A stretch of 61,914 nucleotides of DNA. It comes from a virus. How positions within the stretch are numbered: the stretch's first letter is position 1; every line of letters starts with the position of its first letter. The stretch covers positions 1 through 61,914 of the IMG/VR virus record IMGVR_UViG_3300050821_005615; one strand, written 5' to 3'. This document shows positions 41,812 through 51,371 of this stretch, one piece after another. The translations under genes were made by a program, and so were the position numbers. The notes below the pieces were generated by a model. It worked only from the letters and a program-made list of their open reading frames with translations, ran no database searches and was not told where the DNA came from.

Positions 41812-43930
41812 AGATAGAGGACACGGACATATTGATATATCTGATAATGCCTTTGGATTTGTTTATAGGTGTTACTTGCCAAAGGTAGGGTATGGTATAA
41901 ATTCTGTTACCTATAAAATGGAGGAAACGGATATACTGCCTGCGTCCGAAAATCCATTAGAGCATATATGGATTAGACCTGAATTGGGTGCAGATTTTAA
42001 AGTACGCAGAGCCAAAGAAAAAAAAGTACAAGCAATAGACCCTTATTATGTTGATGAATATTTAGAAGGCATAAGAAAAAGGGAATGGAAAAGGCGTTTG
42101 TTGGGGGTGTGGTTTTGGAACTATAATCCTATAACAAAAAAGAGCATTTTAGAGTACATTACAGGGTTGAATTATTTCTATATTACCCATTGGAAGTTTC
42201 AGGGTAAATTAATGGATTTCAGGATAGCAGATAGAGATATATTTTATGTGATAGCATACGATATGGAGGATGATAAATGCCTCGGTCCGAATGAAATTAC
42301 AAAAAGAAAAAATGGCAAAACTGCCCGTATGGGTTGTTGGGCTTACGAAAGAGTATCAAGAACAAATTATCATCATGCTGGTTTGCAATCAAAAAGCGAC
42401 ACAGATGCGGAAGAAGCATTTAAAAAAGCAATTATACATCCGTGGCAAAAACTACCTGATTTTTTCCGTCCACGATATGATTTAATGAAAGGGGAGGAAC
42501 CAAATGAATTAAGATTTTTCGCTACTGCAAGAAGGGGTAGTAAAGTTGAAGAAGAAGATGATAGTATAGAAGAACCGTTGGAATCTTTTTTTGATTATAA
42601 AGTATCAACAGAATCTGCGTATGATGGTCCAGAGGTACATACTTATTGTAGTGAAGAAGCTGGTAAAACAAAGAAGCCAGTATCAATAAAAGAACGACAA
42701 AACGTTGTAAGGTTTTGTACTGAAATTGACTTTGAATTAAAGGGAAAACATTTTTATACAAGTACAGTAGAGCCTGAAAAAAATGAAGAAGAAAACTATG
42801 AGTTCCAAGAATTAACGGCTAATAGTAATCCATTAGAACGGGATGAGAATGGTTTTACAGGTACAGGGTTATATACATATTTTTTACCTGCTCAAAAAGG
42901 TATGTATATTAATAAGGAATATGCAAGATATGGGTATGTAGATGAAACAATGAATTTAGAGTTTTTGGCTAATAAAATAAAAGCACTCGAAGAAAAAAAT
43001 GATACAAGAGGCGTTAGTTCATTCAAGAGAAAAAACCCAAGAAACTTAAAAGAGGCATTTTCCGCAGATGGAGAATTTGCGCTGTATGACCCTGAATTAA
43101 TAAATGAGCAGTTAGATAGTATTTCATGGGGGCAACCAGTTACAGAGAGATTTGATTTAGATTGGAAGGATGGTTTTGAATTTGAAAGACCAGTTATAAA
43201 TGCAAATGGAGAAACTGAATATGTTGTCAATGAATTAATTGATGTTATAAAATTAGATGGGAAGTATGAAAGAGTTATCGGGTGGCAACCTAAAGAACCA
43301 AATAAAGTAGTAAAGATAAATGGTTGCTTTAAGCCTAATAACAATTTTGCACATAGAGTTGGGTGCGACCCTTTTAAATATGATAAAACAAAAGACAAAA
43401 GAAGGTCTAAAGCAGCAGCTTTTTTATATCAAATAAAAGATGACCTATATCCAAATGACCCGTACAATGATACGGCTACTGTAAAATATGTTTTAAGAGC
43501 AGCAGGGACAAAAGAATCGGATATGGATGTATTGAAACTTGTATGGTGGGCAGGATGTCAAGTGTTATTTGAAAGAAACGTAAATCATTGGAAAGATAAT
43601 TTTGCATCATGGGATTGTTCTAATTTTTTAATGTGGTTACCGGGCGAAGTAGAACCGGGTATTTATACAGATGGAGCAAATACAGTAGTTCAAATGGTTT
43701 GTAATTATACTGAATCTTATATAAATGAACACATAAAAAAAGTAAGATTCAAATCGTTAATGAGAAAGGATACAGGTTGGTTAGGATTTAAGGTAGAAGA
43801 AACACAAAATTTTGATGAACCAATGGGATTTGGATTTACACTGATAGCAGTAAAAGGTAAAAAATATATTAAAGTTCAAGATAAACAAATAGACGTAGAA
43901 TCATTAATACCATATCATAAAGCAGGTTAA
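41804..43930 (+). CDS. terL: Terminase large subunit
   Basis: The 708-aa product has an ATPase part with Walker A RKNGKT (about 168-173) and a later VHTYCSEEAG region (about 278-287) acting as Walker B, followed by FYTSTVEPE as a coupling motif. The nuclease part has VGCDPFKY with Asp522 as a metal ligand. It packages DNA into the prohead. Directly upstream of the portal gene, as expected. Confidence 0.85.
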   Translation: MFKDRGHGHIDISDNAFGFVYRCYLPKVGYGINSVTYKMEETDILPASENPLEHIWIRPELGADFKVRRAKEKKVQAIDPYYVDEYLEGIRKREWKRRLLGVWFWNYNPITKKSILEYITGLNYFYITHWKFQGKLMDFRIADRDIFYVIAYDMEDDKCLGPNEITKRKNGKTARMGCWAYERVSRTNYHHAGLQSKSDTDAEEAFKKAIIHPWQKLPDFFRPRYDLMKGEEPNELRFFATARRGSKVEEEDDSIEEPLESFFDYKVSTESAYDGPEVHTYCSEEAGKTKKPVSIKERQNVVRFCTEIDFELKGKHFYTSTVEPEKNEEENYEFQELTANSNPLERDENGFTGTGLYTYFLPAQKGMYINKEYARYGYVDETMNLEFLANKIKALEEKNDTRGVSSFKRKNPRNLKEAFSADGEFALYDPELINEQLDSISWGQPVTERFDLDWKDGFEFERPVINANGETEYVVNELIDVIKLDGKYERVIGWQPKEPNKVVKINGCFKPNNNFAHRVGCDPFKYDKTKDKRRSKAAAFLYQIKDDLYPNDPYNDTATVKYVLRAAGTKESDMDVLKLVWWAGCQVLFERNVNHWKDNFASWDCSNFLMWLPGEVEPGIYTDGANTVVQMVCNYTESYINEHIKKVRFKSLMRKDTGWLGFKVEETQNFDEPMGFGFTLIAVKGKKYIKVQDKQIDVESLIPYHKAG

Positions 43931-43942
43931 AATTTAATAAAA

Positions 43943-46303
43943 ATGGAATACCAACAAATAACAGCAAGTTCTCAATATGCCTATCCAAGTCATAATATTG
44001 CTCCAGATAAGAAGGATGCGGATTGGTGCATGGCTTATGCTAAGGCAGCTTATTGGGATTGGAATTTTAGCTATTTAAAGGGTATATTTTCATCTAACGG
44101 AGGCGACTATGAAAAATTTAGAATGTATGCGTTGGGTAAACAATCCATAAGCCAATATAAAAAATGGTTAGGAGTTGACCAACAAAATAATAATACGCAA
44201 CTTGTAGTTGATTGGAGTGTACGTGCTATTGTTAGTGGGTATAGGGATAAGGCTATAAGCCAGTTAATGAAAGAAGAATACAATATCATTGCTGTACCTA
44301 TTGATATGCTATCTAAAAGTGAAATAGATGCTGAATACAATAAGCTAAAAGCAAAATTAGCAGTAAGGCAATTGACGCAGCAACAAAATCCTGAATTAGC
44401 GAATCATCCACAATTACAATTAGGGTCAAATGACCCACAAGATATTGATGAACTACAAATGCGTATTGATTCAGGGGAACAATTCAATAGGGCTAAAGAT
44501 GCAGAGATGGCAATTGAATTAGGCTTTTATGAAAATGATTATCATTTGATAAGAAAAGCATGGTACGAAGATTTATTCGATTATGGAGTAGCAGGTTATC
44601 GTGAATGGTTAGGGGATGATAATAAGGCTAAATTCAGAAGGGTTAATCCAGATGCTGTTATTATAAACTATTGCCGTGATTCTACTTTTAAAGATTTAAT
44701 TCATGCAGGGGAAGAAATAGATGTATCATTAGTTGACCTTGCAATGGTGCAGGATAAGGATGGCAATGATTTATTCACAGAAGAAGAACTTACCTTTTTT
44801 GCAAGTTCAATAGCAGGTAAATACGGCAATCCTCCGGGAGTAAGCAATCGTACAACAGGATTTTTAAAACCATACGATAAATTTAAGTGTAAAGTATTTG
44901 ACATATCATTCTATACTTATAATGATAGTGTTTATAAAGATACTACGGATGAAAACGGTAATACTGATTTTAGAAAAGCAGAATATGGCAGAGGTAAACA
45001 ATCCGACAAATACAAACGTAAAAGAATACAATATGTTTATAAATGCAAATGGATAGTGGGAACTGATAAGTGTTATGATTGGGGAATGTGCTATGACCAA
45101 AAAAGGGCATCCGATAATAAAAAGAAAGCAGCAACAAAATTACCATATAGTTTTTGTGCTTATAATTTTTATGAAATGAAGTGCCAATCAATTATGTCCA
45201 AATTGATTCCTTATATTGATGACTACCAGTTAACAATGATGAAAATTCAAAACTGGAAAAATCGTTCTATCCCTTCTGGTTGGTGGATTAATTTAGATGC
45301 ACTTGAAAATGTTGCATTGAATAAAGGGGGTAAGAATATGCAGCCACATGAACTATTAAAAATGTTTACCGAAACAGGGATAATAGTTGGTAGGACACAA
45401 GGCGCAGATGGGCAATCTTTATTCCAAAATACACAACCAATTATACCAATCAGTAATTCTATCATGGCTGAATTAGCAGGGTTCTATAATGACTTATTAC
45501 AAACAATAGCAACCATTGAAAAGATGGTAGGGTTCAATGACATTACTAATGGCAACCCTAATCCAAAAACACTTGTTCCGGGATATGATATAGCGAATCA
45601 AGCAACTATTAATTCTCTTTACCCGTTAGCACAAGCAGAAGAATACCTTACTCTTAATCTATCGGAAGATGTTTTATGCAGGATGAAACAAGGTATTAAG
45701 AAAGGAGAAGTTTCAGGATATGCACCATATAAAGGAGCATTAGGTGGTAATACTTTAAAATTCATAGAACTTGATGAAGGAATGAGTTTAAGAGATTATG
45801 GTATCATGCTTGAAAAAGGAACAACAGAACAGGAAAAGGTTTGGATATTACAGCAATTAAACGCAGATATAGCAAATGGTTTCTTAGATGTAAGTGATGC
45901 AATTCTTATTATAGAGACACATAACGCTAAACAAGCCCTACAGGTACTTTCTTATAGAGTGAAGAAAGCTAAACAAAATGCCAATCAGCAAAAAATGGCA
46001 GAGATACAATCTCAAAATCAAGGTTTAGCGCAACAAGCACAGATAACTACCCAAGCGGCTCAACAGCAATTGCAAGCGACATTAGCATCTAAGGAAAAAA
46101 TTGCTAAGATGGAAATTGATGGAGATATAGAAAAGAAGCGGATAGAAATGCAAGCACAAATTTTAATGAACCAGCAAACTAACCAATCAAGAGTAGGTGC
46201 AGCCAGTATTACTGCCGATGCGAAAATATCATCCCACATTTTAGATGGGCATAGTGCAATAGCTAAACAAGAAAAAGCTAATGAAAAATCTACGGCAGAA
46301 TAA
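43943..46303 (+). CDS. Portal protein
   Basis: The 786-aa product is located right after terL and has the layout of Bacteroidota podoviral portals. A helical N-terminal region is followed by a stem segment around DDYQLTMMKIQNWKNRSIPSG and a C-terminal Gln/Ala-rich helical barrel (AQQAQITTQAAQQQLQATLA). Portal proteins form the dodecameric channel for DNA. Assigned from position, length and composition, without a named motif. Confidence 0.8.
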   Translation: MEYQQITASSQYAYPSHNIAPDKKDADWCMAYAKAAYWDWNFSYLKGIFSSNGGDYEKFRMYALGKQSISQYKKWLGVDQQNNNTQLVVDWSVRAIVSGYRDKAISQLMKEEYNIIAVPIDMLSKSEIDAEYNKLKAKLAVRQLTQQQNPELANHPQLQLGSNDPQDIDELQMRIDSGEQFNRAKDAEMAIELGFYENDYHLIRKAWYEDLFDYGVAGYREWLGDDNKAKFRRVNPDAVIINYCRDSTFKDLIHAGEEIDVSLVDLAMVQDKDGNDLFTEEELTFFASSIAGKYGNPPGVSNRTTGFLKPYDKFKCKVFDISFYTYNDSVYKDTTDENGNTDFRKAEYGRGKQSDKYKRKRIQYVYKCKWIVGTDKCYDWGMCYDQKRASDNKKKAATKLPYSFCAYNFYEMKCQSIMSKLIPYIDDYQLTMMKIQNWKNRSIPSGWWINLDALENVALNKGGKNMQPHELLKMFTETGIIVGRTQGADGQSLFQNTQPIIPISNSIMAELAGFYNDLLQTIATIEKMVGFNDITNGNPNPKTLVPGYDIANQATINSLYPLAQAEEYLTLNLSEDVLCRMKQGIKKGEVSGYAPYKGALGGNTLKFIELDEGMSLRDYGIMLEKGTTEQEKVWILQQLNADIANGFLDVSDAILIIETHNAKQALQVLSYRVKKAKQNANQQKMAEIQSQNQGLAQQAQITTQAAQQQLQATLASKEKIAKMEIDGDIEKKRIEMQAQILMNQQTNQSRVGAASITADAKISSHILDGHSAIAKQEKANEKSTAE

Positions 46304-46324
46304 CATTTAGTTATTCTGCTTTTT
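46295..46324 (+). terminator. Terminator after the portal gene
   Basis: GCAGAATAAC (46295-46304) and GTTATTCTGC (46310-46319) form a perfect 10-bp stem with a 5-base loop, followed by TTTTT (46320-46324). The portal stop lies inside the left arm. The convergent small gene also ends in this hairpin, so it may serve both strands. Confidence 0.8.
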
Positions 46325-46468
46325 AGTTTCTCTTTCAATTTTTTCCTTAATGGCTTTATCCGAAAATTTTCCCAGTTTACCGTCCGTTTTTTCTATGTGT
46401 TCAACGAGCATTGAATGAGTTTCATTGCTTATGGCAATACATTTTGTTTGTTCGATTTTCTTAGACAT
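46307..46468 (-). CDS. Ribbon-helix-helix-like regulator on opposite strand (53 aa)
   Basis: On the minus strand, ATG 46466-46468 opens SKKIEQTKCIAISNETHSM followed by LVEHIEKTDGKLGKFSDKA and a Lys/Glu-rich tail. The order strand, then two helices (SNETHSMLVEHIEK, GKFSDKAIKEKI) matches an Arc/CopG-type RHH DNA-binding protein. It is the only minus-strand gene in the late block and is divergent from the copy-2 late promoter, so it may regulate late transcription. Confidence 0.6.
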   Translation of the reverse strand: MSKKIEQTKCIAISNETHSMLVEHIEKTDGKLGKFSDKAIKEKIERETKKQNN

Positions 46469-46492
46469 AAGATGTTAGTATATTTATTTATC

Positions 46493-46545
46493 AAAAATAA
46501 TAAAAATTAATAATTACTTATTGAAAAAATAGAATTTAATTTTAC
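46493..46545 (+). promoter_or_regulatory. Late promoter, copy 2
   Basis: The 22-bp AT-rich box (46493-46514) is identical to that at 25589-25610, and TTTAATTTTAC (46535-46545) follows after the same 20 bases. The scaffold gene starts 25 bases downstream. Between the two blocks the sequences differ, so the shared parts look like true binding sites. Confidence 0.6.
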
Positions 46546-46570
46546 TCACACAACCAAATAAGTATAGATT

Positions 46571-47812
46571 ATGATATTCATACGTAAATTTTATGATGCA
46601 GCGGTAGCAGATGCAGGTGCAGCACCCGAAACGGAAACAGCACCATTATCAATGGCTGCTATGATGGCAAAGGGAGGAATGAAAACGGAGAATAGTCCTA
46701 CAGTTTATACGAAAGAAACAAAGGAGAACGAAAATCAAGATAACGGTAATCAGGAAAAGCCAAAAGAAGAAACGAAAATTGCTGCGACAGCTACTTCGGA
46801 AACTGAAAAAGGCAAACCTGAACCCAAAGAACAACCAAAAGCGCAAGAGGAAGCTGCAAAGCCAATAGCTCAAGAGCAACCGAAAGCCCCTACGTTGGAA
46901 GATGTTCTCAAAACAGTACAACCTAAAGCAGTATTAAAAGCGATGGGTATGGACGATGACGAGATAGCTATCTTAGATGAATTAAAAGGTTATGAGAAAA
47001 AACAGTATTTCTCACAACTAATAAAAAACATCAAAGAAGGAAAAGGTAATGAGTATTTAAAAGAATGGACAACGGATTACAACAAGATGCTCCCAGAAGA
47101 TGTGATGCGACATCAGCTTCAAAAGGATTATCCAAAAGCAAACGCAGCCCAATTAAATGCTCTCTACAAAAAAGAGGTTATTGAAAAATATAATCTTAAT
47201 TCCGAAGATGAAGATGAAAAAAATGAAGGCTTAATGTTATTAGAAGCACAAGCCGACAGGCATCGGGATAATTTTGTAGAAAATCAAAAAAACTATCTTA
47301 CACCTAAAGCGATCGAACCAAAGCAGGAAGTTGTTGTAGATAATACAGAACAACAGAGAGCGCAGGATTTTGAAGTATATAAAAAGAGTGTAACCGATAA
47401 TCCATTAACAAAGGATTTATTTGATAAAAGAATTTTAACGGTAGGCGAAGGAGATGATAAATTAGTCCTTAATATAACAAAGGATTTAGGAATTGAACCT
47501 TCGGACATTACAGATATATTGTTTGATAGCGATAAATGGGCGCAAAGTTTCTTTACCATCGAAAAAGATTCAAGTGGTAAAGAGATAATGATACCAGACG
47601 TAGAAAAACAATTGTTCATGGGTGCTGCCGCAAAAGATTTACCGGGATTACTTCGTAACATTTCTAAATACTACAAAGCCATTGGGGGCAAAGCTGCCAT
47701 CGAACCCATAGACAACGCAAAACCTAAAGACGGAGACAACTCTGCCAAATCGCAAAAACAGCCACAAACACTGGCAGAAGCAATGGCAAAAGGCGGTAAA
47801 GTCGTAGGTTAA
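46571..47812 (+). CDS. Probable capsid scaffold protein
   Basis: The 413-aa product has a Pro/Lys/Glu/Gln-rich, disordered N-terminal third (ETKENENQDNGNQEKPKEE), a helical middle and an acidic linker. It lies between the portal and major capsid genes, the normal scaffold position. MAAMMAKGG near the start and LAEAMAKGGKVVG at the end resemble each other and could be capsid- or portal-binding tags. First gene after the late promoter copy 2. Confidence 0.65.
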   Translation: MIFIRKFYDAAVADAGAAPETETAPLSMAAMMAKGGMKTENSPTVYTKETKENENQDNGNQEKPKEETKIAATATSETEKGKPEPKEQPKAQEEAAKPIAQEQPKAPTLEDVLKTVQPKAVLKAMGMDDDEIAILDELKGYEKKQYFSQLIKNIKEGKGNEYLKEWTTDYNKMLPEDVMRHQLQKDYPKANAAQLNALYKKEVIEKYNLNSEDEDEKNEGLMLLEAQADRHRDNFVENQKNYLTPKAIEPKQEVVVDNTEQQRAQDFEVYKKSVTDNPLTKDLFDKRILTVGEGDDKLVLNITKDLGIEPSDITDILFDSDKWAQSFFTIEKDSSGKEIMIPDVEKQLFMGAAAKDLPGLLRNISKYYKAIGGKAAIEPIDNAKPKDGDNSAKSQKQPQTLAEAMAKGGKVVG

Positions 47813-47869
47813 TACATTATGCTTAAAGGTTGTAATAAAAATTATTACTAACTCTACAATCATAATAAA

Positions 47870-49219
47870 ATGGCATCTTCACAAGGACAAATGAACAAGG
47901 CGTTCGTCAGCGCCATCGATTTTCTTGACCAAAGGGAAATCGACCCGAATCTATACGATGTAAGTCGGGATAGGGCTTTGACGGACATAATGAAATTGGT
48001 GGACAGGCGTAAACCTATTGAAACAGGGATACCAAACTATCATAACTTCGTAAACAACAATGTTTATGAAACAGGAACTATCAGCGCAGTAACCTCAACA
48101 GGTCTTGCACAGATTCAGTTCACAATAAGCACAGGTAGCACATTCCCAAGAGTTACAGATTTATTCCGTTCAAATAACGTAAATAACGCAGGGCAGCAAG
48201 GTTTAGTTACAGCAGTAACGCCGGGGTCTGGTACAGCTACAATTACAGTAGTAAGCGTTGCTGGTAATGCTGCACCATTGTATGCTACCGTTGGGGATTT
48301 AGTAACATTCTCTGGTAATGCTCAATCTGAAAGTTCAGGCGCACCAGTTAACCGTAGATACGGTGTTACTAAGTACTTTAATAAAGTACAAATTTTCCGT
48401 GAAGTAGATGAAATTACAGACGTTCAGAAAGTAGCTAAAATAGAAATTACTACTCCGGGCGGTGATTACGGAATGTTGCCTATTCAACATATCTATAAAG
48501 TAGTAAAATTAAACGCAGATATTTCTGCCCAAATGATTGCAGGTGTTCAGTCATCCACATCATACGGTGATTCAAATCCGTTCTTAACTATTGGAGGTAA
48601 TCCAGTACAAACAACAGGCGGTTTGAATTGGTATGTCACTACTTATGGTATCGTAAACCAAGCAGCCGTATTAGGTACATTTGGATTCAATGAATTAAAC
48701 ACTATCGTTGATAGCTGGTTGGCAAATAAAGCGCCGAAAGACCAAATGGCTTTCATCGCTTCTAAAGCAAAAGGTATTATTGATGTGTTCTTGAAAAACT
48801 TAGGTAGTGCAGGTGTTACATCAGTAAGGATGAATATTGATGGAAGAGAAGTTGATATGGAAGTTGACCATTTCAGTTATCGTGGATGCGAAATTGATTT
48901 TGTGTACTTACCTATCTTAGACCATCCTCAAATTTTCGGTACACTTTCACCAGATATTACAGGTTCAATTTATTTTGTTCCTAAAGACCAAATTGAGGTA
49001 GTAGGCGGAGGTCGTGCGCCACGTATGCAGATACGTTATACACCTTCACCATTTAGCGGTTCAAATGGTTCATCTGATGGTGTAATGAAAGAATGGAGAA
49101 CAGGTGCATTGGCTGAAATTCCAACAAACTCAACTGCTAATCTGCATACCGATTGGTACACAGAACAAGGTTTGGAATGTTTGGGTGTTCAGTTATTCCA
49201 AAAATTCAGAGTAGTTTAA
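47870..49219 (+). CDS. Major capsid protein
   Basis: The 449-aa product is downstream of the scaffold and has an HK97-like flow. The N-terminal part is helical (QGQMNKAFVSAIDFLDQREIDPNLYDVSRDR), an inserted beta-rich domain of Thr/Ser/Gly repeats (about residues 70-150) follows, and the core has IQHIYKVVKLNADISAQMIAGVQ and a conserved end (DWYTEQGLECLGVQLFQKFRVV). Assigned by position and composition. It ends just before a strong terminator. Confidence 0.75.
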   Translation: MASSQGQMNKAFVSAIDFLDQREIDPNLYDVSRDRALTDIMKLVDRRKPIETGIPNYHNFVNNNVYETGTISAVTSTGLAQIQFTISTGSTFPRVTDLFRSNNVNNAGQQGLVTAVTPGSGTATITVVSVAGNAAPLYATVGDLVTFSGNAQSESSGAPVNRRYGVTKYFNKVQIFREVDEITDVQKVAKIEITTPGGDYGMLPIQHIYKVVKLNADISAQMIAGVQSSTSYGDSNPFLTIGGNPVQTTGGLNWYVTTYGIVNQAAVLGTFGFNELNTIVDSWLANKAPKDQMAFIASKAKGIIDVFLKNLGSAGVTSVRMNIDGREVDMEVDHFSYRGCEIDFVYLPILDHPQIFGTLSPDITGSIYFVPKDQIEVVGGGRAPRMQIRYTPSPFSGSNGSSDGVMKEWRTGALAEIPTNSTANLHTDWYTEQGLECLGVQLFQKFRVV

Positions 49220-49233
49220 TAACTCACAATAAA

Positions 49234-49264
49234 GGGTAGAAGCCATTGCTTCTGCCCTTATTTT
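49234..49264 (+). terminator. Terminator after the capsid gene
   Basis: GGGTAGAAGC (49234-49243) and GCTTCTGCCC (49248-49257) form a 10-bp stem (one G-U) with a CATT loop, followed by TTATTTT. It probably raises capsid-transcript levels relative to downstream genes. The next gene's start is taken after it. Confidence 0.75.
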
Positions 49265-49287
49265 ACAACCAAATAAAATTTACAACC

Positions 49288-50205
49288 ATGTTACAACAAG
49301 CAGGACGATATAATGATTTATCGCCAAAACTTATTGAAAAAATTAATAATCGTATTGATTCATTCGGAAGAAAAGTGAGGTACAAATTTGAAATTTCAAA
49401 TCCTGACCCTCATCCAGATAATAAAGGGCAAAGGATATTCCCTTTTTTATATACACTTGACCCAGTAACTTTTAATATAATTGACAACGAAGAAGATAGA
49501 AAAGATAAGCAGAAATTAAAAAGAATTGGTATAGTTGAATCGCTAAAAGAAAATGGAGAGCCTGACAGATTTAGAGTAATAAGAATAGCACAAAGAGAAG
49601 CAGGGGTACGTGTTTTGGATATGGAAAAACCAGAGGATAGGGAAGATGCTTTTTATCTTGAATTGCATCCTAAATTAACTGGTGGATTATTTGCAGATAA
49701 AGATAAAAGAGCAATCGTATCAAGGATAGACGAATCTGCACTTGCAACAGAACAAAGGGACTTACGTAAAGCAAAAAATAAAGCATCAGATGTTGCAGTA
49801 AATATGTCTGATAAGGAAGTAGTTGAATTTGCAGATGCAATGAGCGGAGGTAATAATGTAGAATGGGATAGCACACAAGACCCCTTAGTATTAAGGAATA
49901 AGATAGAAGAATTAGCCGAAACTCAACCTGTATATTTTAACGAATTGGTTGAAAGTAAAAATATAGAATATCAAGCTGTAATTAAACAGGCAATGAATAA
50001 AGGACATATTATTTTTGACCCTACTGGTTACAGTTTTAAATGGACAACAAATAATATATCTTTTGCTATATTGCAACCACAGGTAGGGAAGAATGAGGTA
50101 CAATTATTAGCTGAAATTTTCCAAGCCGGAGATGTGAAACAGAAAGCACTTTATCAAAAGATAAAATCCATTGTATCAGGCAAAGAAAAAGAAGCAACAG
50201 CATAA
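49288..50205 (+). CDS. Unknown virion-block protein (305 aa)
   Basis: I start at ATG 49288 because an earlier in-frame ATG at 49246 lies inside the terminator hairpin. The product is helical and charged (LSPKLIEKINNRIDSFGRKVRY, DLRKAKNKASDVAVNMSDKEVVEF) and also carries a beta-rich middle. No family recognised; its place after the capsid gene suggests a head-related role. Confidence 0.55.
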   Translation: MLQQAGRYNDLSPKLIEKINNRIDSFGRKVRYKFEISNPDPHPDNKGQRIFPFLYTLDPVTFNIIDNEEDRKDKQKLKRIGIVESLKENGEPDRFRVIRIAQREAGVRVLDMEKPEDREDAFYLELHPKLTGGLFADKDKRAIVSRIDESALATEQRDLRKAKNKASDVAVNMSDKEVVEFADAMSGGNNVEWDSTQDPLVLRNKIEELAETQPVYFNELVESKNIEYQAVIKQAMNKGHIIFDPTGYSFKWTTNNISFAILQPQVGKNEVQLLAEIFQAGDVKQKALYQKIKSIVSGKEKEATA

Positions 50206-50303
50206 AGATTTTTCATTGGTTGTGAAATAAAGATAGGTGTAAACCTTGACCTCGTTTGGTTGCATTTGCAATAATGAGTATTTTTTTAAATTAAAATTAT
50301 AAA

Positions 50304-50837
50304 ATGTCATTCGTAGCAGCCTTTTTAACAACGCAAACGCAAGGAGTTCCAGCAAGCGTCAATTTTAAGGATGTTTCTACTGGTAGCGATACAAATATAG
50401 TTAGTCGGGCGATTTATATACAAACATCGTCCGGCTCTTTTTTAGTTACATCAGGAGTAAGTACCCAGTTTAATGTATGGGCTTTAAATGTAAATCCAAT
50501 CACACTTTCAAATATACTAACTTCGGATACAGCCGCCATAGTTACCGTTCAATGGTTAGATATAAATGGGAATGTTTTATATGTAAGTGTACAGGTAGTA
50601 GGATACACACTAAAAGGAGAAACATTTGATTATTATACTACTCAAAAAATGGCAGGTAATCCAGCGTTAATTAATGATAATAGTTGGTTTGAAAATAAAA
50701 GTTTAATAAGATTATTTATAGATTCAGGTAATCAAGCAATATCATTCGCAAGCGACACTTTTAATGCACAATTATGTTATAACGCAGAGAATGAATTGAT
50801 ACTAAATAAACGGCAATATTTTAATATTAATTCATAA
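50304..50837 (+). CDS. Virion structural protein (177 aa)
   Basis: A Thr/Ser/Val-rich beta protein (FVAAFLTTQTQGVPASVNFKDV, IDSGNQAISFASDTFNAQLCY) in the tail region of the late block. It is followed with a 1-base overlap by another structural gene. The 98 bases before it hold no gene. Confidence 0.55.
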   Translation: MSFVAAFLTTQTQGVPASVNFKDVSTGSDTNIVSRAIYIQTSSGSFLVTSGVSTQFNVWALNVNPITLSNILTSDTAAIVTVQWLDINGNVLYVSVQVVGYTLKGETFDYYTTQKMAGNPALINDNSWFENKSLIRLFIDSGNQAISFASDTFNAQLCYNAENELILNKRQYFNINS

Positions 50838-51370
50838 TGGCAGTTTATAGCATACAACAGATAATAAACATTGCTAAAATATCTCAATACATCGCCGTAA
50901 GTGAAGTGTTGAAAAATGGATTATGGGGCGGCGGGGAAGATTTAAAATTAGGAAGAAAATTATATGTAATTCGTAAGAGCATTGAAGATGATTACATTTC
51001 AAATCCATCAGACCCTACATTATATACAACATCAGCTTACCTGTATGCTTTATGCGCTCCATATAGTCAAAAGGCAATAGAAATATTAAACGCAGGTGGC
51101 GGGGGTTCTATTTCACCAATTACACCATCTCAAAGACCATTACCATTATACTTTAATGTAAGTGATACTACACCTATACCAACAGGAGGCAATACAGTTA
51201 CATTAACACAGTTTAAGGGATGGAATATTGTATTTTCAAGAGGTGGTATTACGCAAACACAAGTAGTTGACCATAACAATCAATACTTCCTTTGGAATCC
51301 TATAACAGCAGTACTTTTTATTTATGGTAATGCAACAGAAGGGGAAGGAATGACAATAACACCAGCATAA
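50837..51370 (+). CDS. Virion structural protein (177 aa, second)
   Basis: N-terminal helices (YSIQQIINIAKISQYIAVSEV) are followed by a Gly/Pro-rich hinge (NAGGGGSISPITPSQRP) and a beta-rich C-terminal part. Consistent with a tail or fibre-adaptor protein. No family recognised. Ends 1 base before the fibre gene start. Confidence 0.55.
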   Translation: MAVYSIQQIINIAKISQYIAVSEVLKNGLWGGGEDLKLGRKLYVIRKSIEDDYISNPSDPTLYTTSAYLYALCAPYSQKAIEILNAGGGGSISPITPSQRPLPLYFNVSDTTPIPTGGNTVTLTQFKGWNIVFSRGGITQTQVVDHNNQYFLWNPITAVLFIYGNATEGEGMTITPA

Positions 51371-51371
51371 A

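Noticed and set aside
49246-49287. Upstream ATG 49246 as the start of the gene after the capsid
   Set aside because: It lies inside a strong terminator hairpin; ATG 49288 follows it and is preferred.
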